This document shows positions 9,356-17,680 of a stretch of 64,000 nucleotides of DNA, one piece after another (position 1 is the stretch's first letter; every line of letters starts with the position of its first letter). Under the pieces are notes generated by a model, which was not told the origin of the DNA, did no database searches, and saw only the letters and a list, made by a program, of their open reading frames with translations. The DNA comes from Janthinobacterium agaricidamnosum (GTDB lineage Bacteria > Pseudomonadota > Gammaproteobacteria > Burkholderiales > Burkholderiaceae_D). Where the stretch lies: NCBI RefSeq assembly GCF_003667705.1, contig NZ_CP033019.1, positions 5,084,001-5,148,000 of the forward strand. The letters are read 5' to 3'. A program made the position numbers and the translations under genes.

Positions 9356-11827
9356 ATGCACCACGCTTCGCGTTCCCTCCTTACCCGTACCGTTCTGGCC
9401 TGCGCCCTGGCGCAGATCGGCATGGCCCTGGCCCTGCCGGCGCCAGCCCAGGCGCAAAGCCGGCAAGTACGCGCCTACAGCATTCCGGCCGGCGCGCTGG
9501 GCGACGTGCTGACGCGCTTCGGCAGCGATAGCGCCATCCTGCTGTCCTTCTCCAGCGATACCACGCAAGGCTTGCGCAGCGCCGGCCTGCAAGGCAGCTA
9601 CAGTCTGCACGATGGCTTCCGCGTGCTGCTGGCCGGCAGCGGCCTGCAAGCCGTGCCGCAATCGAATGGCGGCTACCTGCTGCAGAAGATCCCCGCCGGC
9701 GCGGATACGCCCACGGCGGACAGCCGCGGCGTGGCCGTCATGAGCGGCGTCACCGTGGTGGCGTCGGCCGAGCGCAGCGCCGCCACCAGCGGCACGGGCA
9801 GCTATACGGGCGGCCCCGCCAGCGGCGCCACGGGCCTGGCCCTGACGCAGCGCGAAACCCCGCAGTCGCTGACCATCGTCACGCGCCAGCAGATGGATGA
9901 CCAAAACAGCAACGCCGTCTCCGACGTCATGAAAAACGTCAATGGCGTGAGCGTGCAAAACTACGACAGCGACCGCTGGAGCTTCCAGGCGCGCGGCTTT
10001 GCCGTCACCAATTTCCAGTACGACGGCGTGTCGGCCATCTATGACGGCGTGTACGACTGGGGCACGACCAACAGCGACATGGCCATCTACGACCGCATCG
10101 AAGTGCTGAAGGGCGCGACTGGCCTGATGAGCGGCTCGGGCGACCCGTCGGCCACCGTCAACATGGTGCGCAAGCGTCCCACTGCCAGCTTCGAGGGCGC
10201 GGCGACCCTGGGCGCGGGATCGTGGGACAATTACCGGGGCGAGGCCGATGTCTCCGGTCCCCTGAACGACAACCGCACGGTGCGCGGCCGCCTGGTCGGC
10301 GCCTATCAGGACAAGCACTCCTACCTGGACCGCTACACGCAGCAAAAATCCGTCGCCTACGGCATCGTCGAGGCGGACCTGACACCCGTGACCCTGCTGA
10401 CGGCCGGCTTCACGCACCAGGACTACAAGCCGCGCGGCTCGACCTGGACGGGCTTCCCCGTGCTGCTGGCCGACGGCTCGCGCACGGATTTCCCCACCGC
10501 GTGGAACCCGGCCACCGGCTGGAGCCGCCGCGACATGCGGAACACCACGCTGTTCTCGTCGCTCGAACACACGTTCGCCAACGCGTGGAAACTGACACTG
10601 AGCGCCAACCAGCTGCGCAGCAAGCATGACAGCGTGCTCGGTTCGGCCAGCGGCGGCAATCCCGACCCCGTCACGGGCGAAGGCGCCTATTTCTTCATGG
10701 GCAAATACAAGGGTGACCGCCGCCAGACCACCGTCAACGTCGACGCCAGCGGGCCGTTTACCGCCTTCGGCCGCCGCCATGAAGCGATGCTCGGCTATTC
10801 CACCTCGACGGCAAAGCAGGATGGCCCCGTCTACGAATCGGTCTACCCACCCGTCGCAGGCAGCTATTTCGACTGGCGCGGCCAGTATGCGGAACCCGCA
10901 TTTAGCCGCCTGGGCAACGACAACGACAGCACGCGCCAGAGCGGCCTGTATGGTGCCGTGCGCCTGCATCCGGCCGATGCGCTGTCCGTCATCGTCGGCG
11001 CGCGCGTGAGCAACTACAGGCAGGAGCAGGACCGCAGCTTCTTCGACCCCAAGACCGCGCGCATCACCTCGCGCATCGAGGAAAGCAACGTCATCACCCC
11101 GTATGCGGGCGTCGTGTATGACCTCGACAAGACGTATTCCCTCTTCGGCAGCTATACCAGCATCTTCGCTCCGCAAAGCAACCGCGATGTGAACCGCAAC
11201 TTCCTCGCCCCCGTGCGCGGCAAAGGTATCGAGGCGGGCGTGAAAGCCGAATACCTCGATGGCAAGGTCAATGCCAGCGCGTCCCTGTTCCAGATCCGCC
11301 AGAGCAATGTGGCCAGCTCCGTGGGTGAAGTCAACGGCGAGGAAGCGTATCGAGCCATCGACGGCGTCACCAGCCGCGGCGTGGAAATGGAAGTGACGGG
11401 CGAAGTGATGCAGGATGTGAAGCTGAGCGCCGGCTATACCTACACCCACGTGCGCGACGCGGATGGCAAGGATGTCTTTTCCACCATGCTGCAAACCACG
11501 CAGCCTGCTCACTTGGTGCGCGTGCAAGGCTCGTGGCGCCTGCCGGCCAGCCTGGACAAGCTGACCGTCGGTGGCGGCGTCAACTGGCAAAGCAGCTACT
11601 ACGGCAATATCTGGAATCCCGCCATCGAGGATTATTCACGCATCAAGCAGGGCGGCTACGCGCTGGTCAACCTGATGGCCCGCTACGAGATCAGCAAGAA
11701 CGTCACGGCCAGCCTGAACGTGAACAACCTGCTGGACAAGAAGTACTTCACGGGCCTGGGCCTGTTCCAGACGGGCTTTTACGGCGAACCGCGCAACGTG
11801 ATGTTCACCGTGCGCACGAAGTTTTAA
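9356..11827 (+). CDS. TonB-dependent siderophore receptor with STN signalling domain
   Basis: An 823-residue outer-membrane receptor of the FpvA/FhuE/FoxA type. The signal peptide ends near LPAPAQAQS; the STN signalling domain follows (YSIPAGALGDVLTRFGSDSAILLSF, about residues 37-112), then the plug (RETPQSLTIVTRQQMDDQ, FQARGFAVTNFQYDGV, RIEVLKGATGLMSGSGDPSATVNMVRKRPT) and a 22-strand barrel ending in RTKF with a terminal Phe. The STN domain is the part that contacts FecR-type regulators, which agrees with the sigma/FecR fusion 95 bases upstream. ATG at 9356 is preferred over the upstream TTG because of the signal peptide and AAAGG nine bases before it. The barrel resembles hydroxamate receptors, but the ligand cannot be fixed from sequence. 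Its stop overlaps the stop of the opposing gene. Confidence 0.92.
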   Translation: MHHASRSLLTRTVLACALAQIGMALALPAPAQAQSRQVRAYSIPAGALGDVLTRFGSDSAILLSFSSDTTQGLRSAGLQGSYSLHDGFRVLLAGSGLQAVPQSNGGYLLQKIPAGADTPTADSRGVAVMSGVTVVASAERSAATSGTGSYTGGPASGATGLALTQRETPQSLTIVTRQQMDDQNSNAVSDVMKNVNGVSVQNYDSDRWSFQARGFAVTNFQYDGVSAIYDGVYDWGTTNSDMAIYDRIEVLKGATGLMSGSGDPSATVNMVRKRPTASFEGAATLGAGSWDNYRGEADVSGPLNDNRTVRGRLVGAYQDKHSYLDRYTQQKSVAYGIVEADLTPVTLLTAGFTHQDYKPRGSTWTGFPVLLADGSRTDFPTAWNPATGWSRRDMRNTTLFSSLEHTFANAWKLTLSANQLRSKHDSVLGSASGGNPDPVTGEGAYFFMGKYKGDRRQTTVNVDASGPFTAFGRRHEAMLGYSTSTAKQDGPVYESVYPPVAGSYFDWRGQYAEPAFSRLGNDNDSTRQSGLYGAVRLHPADALSVIVGARVSNYRQEQDRSFFDPKTARITSRIEESNVITPYAGVVYDLDKTYSLFGSYTSIFAPQSNRDVNRNFLAPVRGKGIEAGVKAEYLDGKVNASASLFQIRQSNVASSVGEVNGEEAYRAIDGVTSRGVEMEVTGEVMQDVKLSAGYTYTHVRDADGKDVFSTMLQTTQPAHLVRVQGSWRLPASLDKLTVGGGVNWQSSYYGNIWNPAIEDYSRIKQGGYALVNLMARYEISKNVTASLNVNNLLDKKYFTGLGLFQTGFYGEPRNVMFTVRTKF

Positions 11828-12921
11828 TCAGCAAGTTTTAACTCACTGCCGTACAGCGCCAGCGCCCAGGCGGGCGGGCGCAGTTCCAGCGCCAGGGACA
11901 GGTAAGCGGGATCGAAGCGCGCCGCCAGCAGATACACATTGGCGGCGCCCTTGGTCTCCCAATTCCCCGTAAAGCCCTTTTCGCCGGCCGCCACGCGCTT
12001 GCGGTCGAAGGGTACGGCGCTTTTCGCGAACTCCTCGTGCGTTTTTTTGCCCTGCGCATACGGTGACAGCCAGGCCAGTGCCTCGGCAAGGCGCTTCGCT
12101 TCCGGCGCGCCATACCAGTCGTCGCCATGCGCCTGCGCCATCAGGGCCGTCGTCAGCAGCGGCTCCAGGCTGTAGGTGGTGTAATGCAGGGCGTCGCGCT
12201 GCTCGAAGTCGAAGGGCACGCCGCCGGCGCCGATATTGCGCGGCACGTGCGCCAGGAAGCGCTCCTTCGCCCGCGCGATCAGCAAGGCTTCGCCCGTGAC
12301 ATACGCGGCGGCCGTGCCGATCTTGATGCGGTGGCTGTGCCAGTTGTTGCGCGCCGTGGACGGGCCGCCCACCTTGACGGGATCGCTCAGATACCCTTGC
12401 GCCAGGGTGCGGCAAAACGCCTGCACCTGCTCGCGCTCGACGCCGTTCAAGCGTTCCTGCACCAGGTCAAATCCCATCAGCAGGCTGGCCAGTTCCGTCT
12501 CGTCGACAGGGCTGAACGAGGGCTGATAGCTGCCGCTCCAGGCCAGCAGCAGCTGGCGCGCCACCTCGAAATGCGGCATCTCGCCCGACAGCCGCCAGGC
12601 CAGCGCCTGCAAGCGCGCCTGGCGCCAGTCTTCCTGCGCCTGCTGGCTGGTCTCGCGCCCGCCCTCTCCCTTCAGCAAGCCGCCCGTGCGCACTTGCGCC
12701 ATCAGGTGCACGGGCCGCGCAGCGTCCTTGCGCGCCGCCTTGACCACCTGTTCAGCGATGGCCGGCGCCACCCGCGCCTTGAGCGTGCGTGCGCGCGCGG
12801 CGGACGTCAGCGCAAACGGCGGCGCGCCTTCATGCGGGCGCGGCGCCGCGCGCAAGCCCGCCAGGGGCAGCGCCAGCAGGCCGGCCAGCACGGCGCGCCG
12901 GCGGATCAGATGCGTACTCAA
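11824..12921 (-). CDS. Alginate-lyase-like (PL5 superfamily) exported protein
   Basis: A 365-residue exported protein. The N-terminus HLIRRRAVLAGLLALPLAGLRA has a twin-arginine-like start to its signal peptide. The core carries RNNWHSHRIKIGTAAAYVTG and HYTTYSLEPLLT, in the places where PL5 alginate lyases have their NN(H/W).. and catalytic Tyr/His segments, and the C-terminus KGAANVYLLAARFDP also fits the alpha/alpha barrel. Substrate could be alginate or another uronate polymer. The start is TTG at 12921, overlapping the TGA of the upstream gene (TTGA), which implies translational coupling. No alginate biosynthesis genes are present, so a catabolic or wall-related role is more likely than polymer export. 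Confidence 0.72.
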   Translation of the reverse strand: MSTHLIRRRAVLAGLLALPLAGLRAAPRPHEGAPPFALTSAARARTLKARVAPAIAEQVVKAARKDAARPVHLMAQVRTGGLLKGEGGRETSQQAQEDWRQARLQALAWRLSGEMPHFEVARQLLLAWSGSYQPSFSPVDETELASLLMGFDLVQERLNGVEREQVQAFCRTLAQGYLSDPVKVGGPSTARNNWHSHRIKIGTAAAYVTGEALLIARAKERFLAHVPRNIGAGGVPFDFEQRDALHYTTYSLEPLLTTALMAQAHGDDWYGAPEAKRLAEALAWLSPYAQGKKTHEEFAKSAVPFDRKRVAAGEKGFTGNWETKGAANVYLLAARFDPAYLSLALELRPPAWALALYGSELKLAD

Positions 12922-13919
12922 AACCGCGTCTCCCGCGCCGCGCGCAAAAAGTTATCGAGGATGGGCGTGCAATCGAGCAGCTCGACGCCGCCCGCCGAAT
13001 GGAATTCCGGGTGCCACTGCAAGCCCATGACGAAGCGGGCACGCTGGTAGCGGATGGCCTCGACGATGTTGTCCCCTTGCGAATACGCTTCCACGGTGAC
13101 GTCGCGCCCCAGGTCCTTGACCGACTGGTGGTGGATGGAATTGACGAGCGCCTCGCCCGCCTTCGGAAACATGCCCGCCAGGGACGAGCCTTTCGGGAAG
13201 ACGATGGTGTGGCGGTGGCGGTCATACAGGTCGTTGACGTGGGAGGCCGCACCTTCCACGTCCGAGGCGATGTCCTGGTACAGGGTGCCGCCAAAGCCCA
13301 CGTTGATCAGTTGGCAGCCGCGGCAAATGCCCAGCACGGGTTTGCCCGCATCGACGAATTCGTGCAGCAGTTCCAGCTCGTACAGGTCGCGCGCGCGGTC
13401 GCCGTTCCATTCGGGCCGCGTGGCCGCCTCGGAATACGTCTGCGGCGAGACGTCGGCGCCGCCCTGCAGCACCAGGCCGTCCAGATGGCGCGCATAGTGG
13501 CGCAGGGTGATATTGCTCGGGTGTAGCTGGCCGCTGGTATTGACCGTCGGGATCATGAACACCAGCACGTCGCGCGACATAACCCACTGGGCAATCGACT
13601 CTTCCAGGTATTGCAGGTTCTTGCTGCGCAGGCCAGTGGCGCCCGGCTCGGGGTGGAAAATGCGCGCCGAGATGCCGATGCGCAGGGTGCGCCGCATGAA
13701 GTCGCGGCTGGCCTTGTCGCGCATGGAGCGGTAGCGCGACGAGATCACACGCCAGGCCAGCGCCAGCGGCGTGTCGTTATCCTTCAAATAGCGGGGCGCG
13801 GCATCGCGCGCGCGGTGCTCATCATCGGGCGCCCGGCGGCCCACCCGGTCGGGCCGGGACGGCGTTGGCGCTGCGGGATCGGTGGAAGGGGGATGCAGGG
13901 GATCTTTTTCGTCTGACAT
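12918..13919 (-). CDS. Class I glutamine amidotransferase-like gamma-glutamyl hydrolase (PuuD family)
   Basis: A 333-residue cytosolic hydrolase of the peptidase C26/PuuD family, which cleaves gamma-glutamyl bonds. The nucleophile elbow is GKPVLGICRGCQLINV (Cys in GICRGCQ), the oxyanion region is DGLVLQGGADVSPQTYSE, and the catalytic His-Glu is GLQWHPEFHS. About 110 residues precede the catalytic core, longer than E. coli PuuD, and the first 45 are charged and Pro-rich (HPPSTDPAAPTPSRPDRVGR). The start at 13919 is therefore uncertain. It is followed by the alginate-lyase-like gene with a 4-base overlap. The pairing is unusual; a cell-wall or polyamine substrate is possible. Confidence 0.82.
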   Translation of the reverse strand: MSDEKDPLHPPSTDPAAPTPSRPDRVGRRAPDDEHRARDAAPRYLKDNDTPLALAWRVISSRYRSMRDKASRDFMRRTLRIGISARIFHPEPGATGLRSKNLQYLEESIAQWVMSRDVLVFMIPTVNTSGQLHPSNITLRHYARHLDGLVLQGGADVSPQTYSEAATRPEWNGDRARDLYELELLHEFVDAGKPVLGICRGCQLINVGFGGTLYQDIASDVEGAASHVNDLYDRHRHTIVFPKGSSLAGMFPKAGEALVNSIHHQSVKDLGRDVTVEAYSQGDNIVEAIRYQRARFVMGLQWHPEFHSAGGVELLDCTPILDNFLRAARETRF

Positions 13920-14137
13920 GGCAAGGCTGACTGAAAGCGGAGACGTTTTCAATATAACCCCCCTCCCCCGAAAGCACGATTCAATTTTGTAACAAAAGCC
14001 CACGCGCGGGGCCTCTGCGCAACACACTCACGCCGCCTGCATACAGCCCGTTTACGCCGGGGGCCCCGCTTTTTAGAGAATCTTTACGCCCCCGCTGCTA
14101 ATCTTGAACGTACCTCAACCACCGCTGCAAAGCCACC

Positions 14138-14437
14138 ATGGAACCCCATTCACGCATGCCATCGCATCAAGCACTGCCCCACCGCCACCCCCGCCTGCCC
14201 ACCTTCCTCATGCACATCACAGTCGACAAAGCCTGCCTGGCCGAGCTGCGCCGGCTGGTCGTCAGGACCTGCGGCGGCATGCTGTCGTTCATGCGCATCG
14301 AGGCGGTCGACCACGCCGAGCGCATGAAAGTCTGGCTGTGCGTCACGGAACCGGCCCTGCGCCTGACCATGGATGCCGTCATGCGCCTGCTGCCGGCGGC
14401 GGAATTTGGCCGCATCAGCCAGGGGAAATCGCTATGA
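14138..14437 (+). CDS. Small protein of unknown function, coupled to dapA-like gene
   Basis: I do not recognise this 99-residue protein. The first 24 residues are His/Pro-rich and may not be translated; a compact domain starts at the Met at 14210 (MHITVDKACLAELRRLVVRT) and continues CGGMLSFMRIEAVDHAERMKVWLCV with alternating strand and helix character, reminiscent of a small alpha/beta regulatory fold. Its TGA overlaps the ATG of the DapA-like gene (ATGA), so it belongs to that operon and is very likely real. Function is unassigned. Confidence 0.6.
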   Translation: MEPHSRMPSHQALPHRHPRLPTFLMHITVDKACLAELRRLVVRTCGGMLSFMRIEAVDHAERMKVWLCVTEPALRLTMDAVMRLLPAAEFGRISQGKSL

Positions 14438-15471
14438 ACCAGTACTCCTGCGAGCAGGCGATGTCTTCGTCGCGCATCACCGCGCACTTCCAGGGCATCT
14501 GGGTGCCGATGGTCACGCCATTTTGCGACGGCGATGGCGACATCGACTTCGATGCGGCCCAGCAGCTCGCATGCGAATTGGCCGCCAGCGGCATCGATGG
14601 CCTGGTGGTATGCGGCACCACGGGCGAAGCGGCCATGCTGAGCGCCGCGGAACAGACCATGCTGCTCGACAGCGTGCTCGAAGCCGTCGGCCCCCGTTTC
14701 CCCGTCGTGATGGGTATCGGCGGCAGCGATACGCGCAGCGTCGTCTCCACCGTGCAGCGCTACAACGACCATCCGCTGGCCGGCCTGCTCATCTCGGCGC
14801 CCGCGTATGTGCGCCCGTCGCAGGACGGCATCGTGCGCCACTTCCAGGCCATCGCCGCCGCCACCGACCAGTCCATCGTGCTGTACAACGTGCCGGCCCG
14901 CACGGGCGTCAATATCGAACCGCAAACGGCGGCACTGCTGGCGCGCGACTCGCACTTCGTCGCCATCAAGGAAGCGGGCGGCAAGCTGCAGCAGCTGGGC
15001 GAACTGCTGCTCGACACGCGCCTGGACGTGCTGTGCGGCGACGACGCGCTGCTGCTGGCCAGCCTGTCCATGGGCGGCCACGGCGCCATGTCGGCCGCCG
15101 CCCAGGTGCGTCCCGACCTGTATGCGCAGCTGTACCACCTCGTCAGGCAGGGCCGCCACGGCGCCGCGGGCGCCCTGTTCAAGACCATGCTGCCCGTCAT
15201 CCGCCTGCTGTTTGCCGAACCGAATCCCGCTCCCGTGAAGGCAGCCCTGGCCATGCAGGGCAAGGTAGGCGACGCATTGCGCCTGCCGATGACGCCCATG
15301 TCGGCCGCCGGCCAGGCCGCCCTGGCCGAAGCGCTGGAGCCCCTGATGGAACTGCCCGCATGGACCGCGAGCGACAGGGATGCGCCGCGCGAAGGCTGTC
15401 TGCTGCAGCTGGTTTCCCCCGCCAACATCATGCCAGCCGTGCGCCAAGATGATCATCGCCATCACGGATGA
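14434..15471 (+). CDS. Dihydrodipicolinate synthase/N-acetylneuraminate lyase family aldolase
   Basis: A 345-residue class I aldolase of the DapA family. The pyruvate-binding CGTTGEA motif is intact, the catalytic Tyr is residue 151 in LYNVPARTG, and the Schiff-base Lys is residue 179 in AIKEAGG. The 28-residue spacing equals that of E. coli DapA (133 and 161). About 40 extra residues follow the usual end (WTASDRDAPREGCLLQLVSP). Because it is in an operon with an unknown small protein and a ParA-like protein rather than lysine genes, it may be a second DapA-family enzyme with another aldehyde substrate. The exact reaction is not determined. Confidence 0.82.
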   Translation: MNQYSCEQAMSSSRITAHFQGIWVPMVTPFCDGDGDIDFDAAQQLACELAASGIDGLVVCGTTGEAAMLSAAEQTMLLDSVLEAVGPRFPVVMGIGGSDTRSVVSTVQRYNDHPLAGLLISAPAYVRPSQDGIVRHFQAIAAATDQSIVLYNVPARTGVNIEPQTAALLARDSHFVAIKEAGGKLQQLGELLLDTRLDVLCGDDALLLASLSMGGHGAMSAAAQVRPDLYAQLYHLVRQGRHGAAGALFKTMLPVIRLLFAEPNPAPVKAALAMQGKVGDALRLPMTPMSAAGQAALAEALEPLMELPAWTASDRDAPREGCLLQLVSPANIMPAVRQDDHRHHG

Positions 15472-16000
15472 ACGCGGGGGCATGGAGAAATCCATCCTGG
15501 CCGGACGGCTGGCCGCCTCGCGCGCGCTGGCCGGCCGCAAGGTGCTGCTGCTCGATGCCGATCCGCGTCAGGGCGCCATGGCGCAAGCCAGGAACATGCA
15601 CGACGGCGCCATGCACGGCAGCCTGACGCGGCCGCGCCTGATGGCGCGCGCCATCAGCGCCAAGGGCTTGCAGCCAGAGCTGGAGCACCTGGTGCACTGC
15701 TACCACGACATCGTCATCGACAGCGAAGGCCGCGACTCCATGGGCAGCCGTTCGGCCCTGATCGCCGCGCGCGTGCTGGTGGTGCCGCTAGCCGGCGTCG
15801 CCGACGCCGGCGCGCAGGCGGGCCTGGCGCGCCGCATCGCGCACGCGCGCAGCGTCAATCCGGGCCTGCGCGTCCTGCTGGCAGCGGACTCGCAGGCCGC
15901 ACCCGCCCATGCCCTGGCCGCGCAGATTCCAGCCGCCCGCGTGGTCGGCCTGGGGCAGCTGTATTGCGCCGTCTTCGACAACCATCACCGCGCAGCATAG
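15449..16000 (+). CDS. ParA/MinD-like ATPase with degenerate Walker A
   Basis: A 183-residue protein of the deviant-Walker SIMIBI class. The N-terminus MIIAITDERGGMEKSILAGRLAA occupies the place of the KGGxGKS/T motif but reads RGGMEKS: the signature Lys is Arg and the central Gly is Glu, while the P-loop Lys-Ser is kept. The second conserved block is present as VLLLDADPRQGA, and a third as YHDIVIDSEGRDSMGSRSALIAARVLVVPL. It overlaps the end of the DapA-like gene by 23 bases, so it is co-translated. It is shorter than plasmid ParA and no ParB or parS is nearby. ATP binding may be altered or lost. Confidence 0.7.
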   Translation: MIIAITDERGGMEKSILAGRLAASRALAGRKVLLLDADPRQGAMAQARNMHDGAMHGSLTRPRLMARAISAKGLQPELEHLVHCYHDIVIDSEGRDSMGSRSALIAARVLVVPLAGVADAGAQAGLARRIAHARSVNPGLRVLLAADSQAAPAHALAAQIPAARVVGLGQLYCAVFDNHHRAA

Positions 16001-16012
16001 CTCTCGACAGCT

Positions 16013-16039
16013 GGGGTCAGACCCGACGGGTCTGACCCC
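16013..16039. repeat. Perfect 12-base hairpin GGGGTCAGACCC...
   Basis: GGGGTCAGACCC, a 3-base loop GAC, and its exact complement GGGTCTGACCCC form a strong hairpin just after the ParA-like stop. It has no following T-tract. It may act as a terminator for the rightward operon or be a dispersed hairpin repeat. Confidence 0.7.
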
Positions 16040-16046
16040 GTGGCGC

Positions 16047-16070
16047 AAAAAAGGCGGCGCATGCGCCGCC
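16047..16070 (-). terminator. Rho-independent terminator of the TorF porin gene
   Basis: Read on the minus strand, GGCGGCGCATGCGCCGCC (16053-16070) is a self-complementary stem followed by six T residues. It lies 15 bases after the porin stop codon. Confidence 0.85.
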
Positions 16071-16085
16071 TCTCCCTTCCGTCAA

Positions 16086-16835
16086 TTAAAACGTCTTGCT
16101 GACCGTCAGCTGCAGCGCCGTCTTGCCCATGAATTTGCCATTCACGGGCGAGGCATACGCCGCCTTGCCCGCGTTCGTGCCGATCACGGCCAACGCGCCC
16201 GAAACAAAGCCGAAGTCGCGCGTGACGCCCACTTTCCAGTCCGTGTAGCTCGATGCATCATTGTTTTTCACTTTCTGGTGGCCCGCATGCAGGTTGCCGG
16301 TCCAGCCGTTCGTCAGGTCGATATTCGCGCCGATATCGAAGTAGCCGCTGTTCTTGCTGTTGACGATGCCGAACAGGTTCGAGACGGCGTGCGAATATTT
16401 GATATAGGCGGGGCCGTAAGACAGCTGGCCGTAGACTTCCTGCGTGTCCGCGTCGGCCAGGCCGGCGACGTGCTTCAAGCCGTTGTCGGCGTACACATAG
16501 GCGAGCACGCCCACGTCATAGCCGACATCGCCGCCCAACTGGCCGCGCTTGCCCGCATACAGATCGACTTCCACGTCGCCGCTGCCGCCCGCATCCTTGG
16601 TCCACTTGATGGTGGAAGCCCAGGCGCCCGCATACAGGCCCGTCGGGTTATTGACGTAATCCACGCCGCCCTGCAGCGCGGGCTTCAGGCGCGTCTGCGA
16701 GATGCCCCGGTAACGGTAGTCGGACACGCCGGCCACGTTGAAACTGACTTCATTGTCGGGCTTGGCCTCTTCCGCGTGGGCCAGGCTGCCGGTAAAGGCG
16801 GTCGCGACGGCAAGTGCAAGTAGCATTTTATTCAT
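16086..16835 (-). CDS. TorF-family putative outer-membrane porin
   Basis: A 249-residue outer-membrane beta-barrel. The signal peptide is MNKMLLALAVATAFTGSLAHA. The mature protein opens with EVSFNVAGVSDYRYRGISQT, the signature of the TorF family (formerly Gcw_chp), and continues with alternating amphipathic strands to a C-terminal ALQLTVSKTF ending in Phe, as expected for BAM recognition. It is transcribed alone and has its own terminator. The solute is unknown. It lies 146 bases after kdpE in the same direction and may be expressed separately. Confidence 0.85.
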   Translation of the reverse strand: MNKMLLALAVATAFTGSLAHAEEAKPDNEVSFNVAGVSDYRYRGISQTRLKPALQGGVDYVNNPTGLYAGAWASTIKWTKDAGGSGDVEVDLYAGKRGQLGGDVGYDVGVLAYVYADNGLKHVAGLADADTQEVYGQLSYGPAYIKYSHAVSNLFGIVNSKNSGYFDIGANIDLTNGWTGNLHAGHQKVKNNDASSYTDWKVGVTRDFGFVSGALAVIGTNAGKAAYASPVNGKFMGKTALQLTVSKTF

Positions 16836-16981
16836 GGTTTTTTCTTCTTCATGGGTGGTATGGGCCTTTGCCAACATGGCGCAGCTGGCCCGCCGCTGCA
16901 AAAATTCGCTGCAAAAATTTAAAGTAAAGCGTCCCCCCGGCGCGCGCGGCGCCTGTTTTCCAACAGGGGAAATAACAGGAG

Positions 16982-17680
16982 TTAGAGCGGCAGCAGCAAG
17001 CGGTAACCGACGGCCGTTTCCGTCAGCAGGTACTGCGGCTGGGCCGGATCGGCTTCCAGCTTCTGGCGCAGATGGCCCATGTAGATGCGCAGGTAATGGC
17101 CGTTTTCGCTGTTCGACGGCCCCCACACTTCGCGCAGCAGCTGCGGATTGGTGACCACCCTGCCAGCGTTCTTTACGAGCACCGACAGCAGGCGGAACTC
17201 CGTCGGCGTCATGTGCACCAGCTGCTTGTTGCGCGTCACCAGCCGGTCCTTCAGGTCGACGCGCACGTCGCCGAACTGCACCACGCCATCATCGCTGGCG
17301 GCGGGCTGGCGCTGGCGGCGCAGGGTGGCGCGCACGCGGGCCAGCAGCTCGCCCACGCCGAACGGCTTGGTCAAGTAGTCATCGGCGCCGGCATCGAGCG
17401 CGCGGATCTTGTCCTGCTCGTCGACCCGCGCCGACAGCACGATGATGGGCACGGCCGACCATTTGCGGATGTCGGCGATGAAATCGATGCCGTCGCCGTC
17501 GGGCAGCCCCAGGTCCAGCACGATCAGGTCGGGCCGGCGCGTGCCGGCATCAATCAAGCCCCGCTGCATGGTGGCGGACTCGAAAATCTGCCAGCCCTCG
17601 TCTTCCAGCGCGGCGCGCACGAAGCGGCGGATTTGCGGTTCATCCTCGACCAGCAAGGCGGTGGCGGAAGGTTCGTTCAT
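16982..17680 (-). CDS. kdpE: KdpE, response regulator of the kdp potassium system
   Basis: A 232-residue OmpR-family response regulator. The receiver domain has the acidic pair E12-D13 (LLVEDEPQIRRFVRAAL), the phospho-acceptor D56 (LIVLDLGLPDGDG) and the conserved Lys in DDYLTKPFGVGELLARVR. The C-terminal winged helix carries HMTPTEFRLLSVLVKNAGRVVTNPQLLREVWG. It activates kdpFABC when K+ is limiting. It overlaps the kdpD stop by 4 bases (ATGA). Confidence 0.95.
   Translation of the reverse strand: MNEPSATALLVEDEPQIRRFVRAALEDEGWQIFESATMQRGLIDAGTRRPDLIVLDLGLPDGDGIDFIADIRKWSAVPIIVLSARVDEQDKIRALDAGADDYLTKPFGVGELLARVRATLRRQRQPAASDDGVVQFGDVRVDLKDRLVTRNKQLVHMTPTEFRLLSVLVKNAGRVVTNPQLLREVWGPSNSENGHYLRIYMGHLRQKLEADPAQPQYLLTETAVGYRLLLPL

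Noticed and set aside
14104..14433. N-terminal extension of the DapA-like gene
   Set aside because: It reads through the 99-residue ORF in another frame; DapA homology starts after 14434, where ATGA overlap marks the true start.
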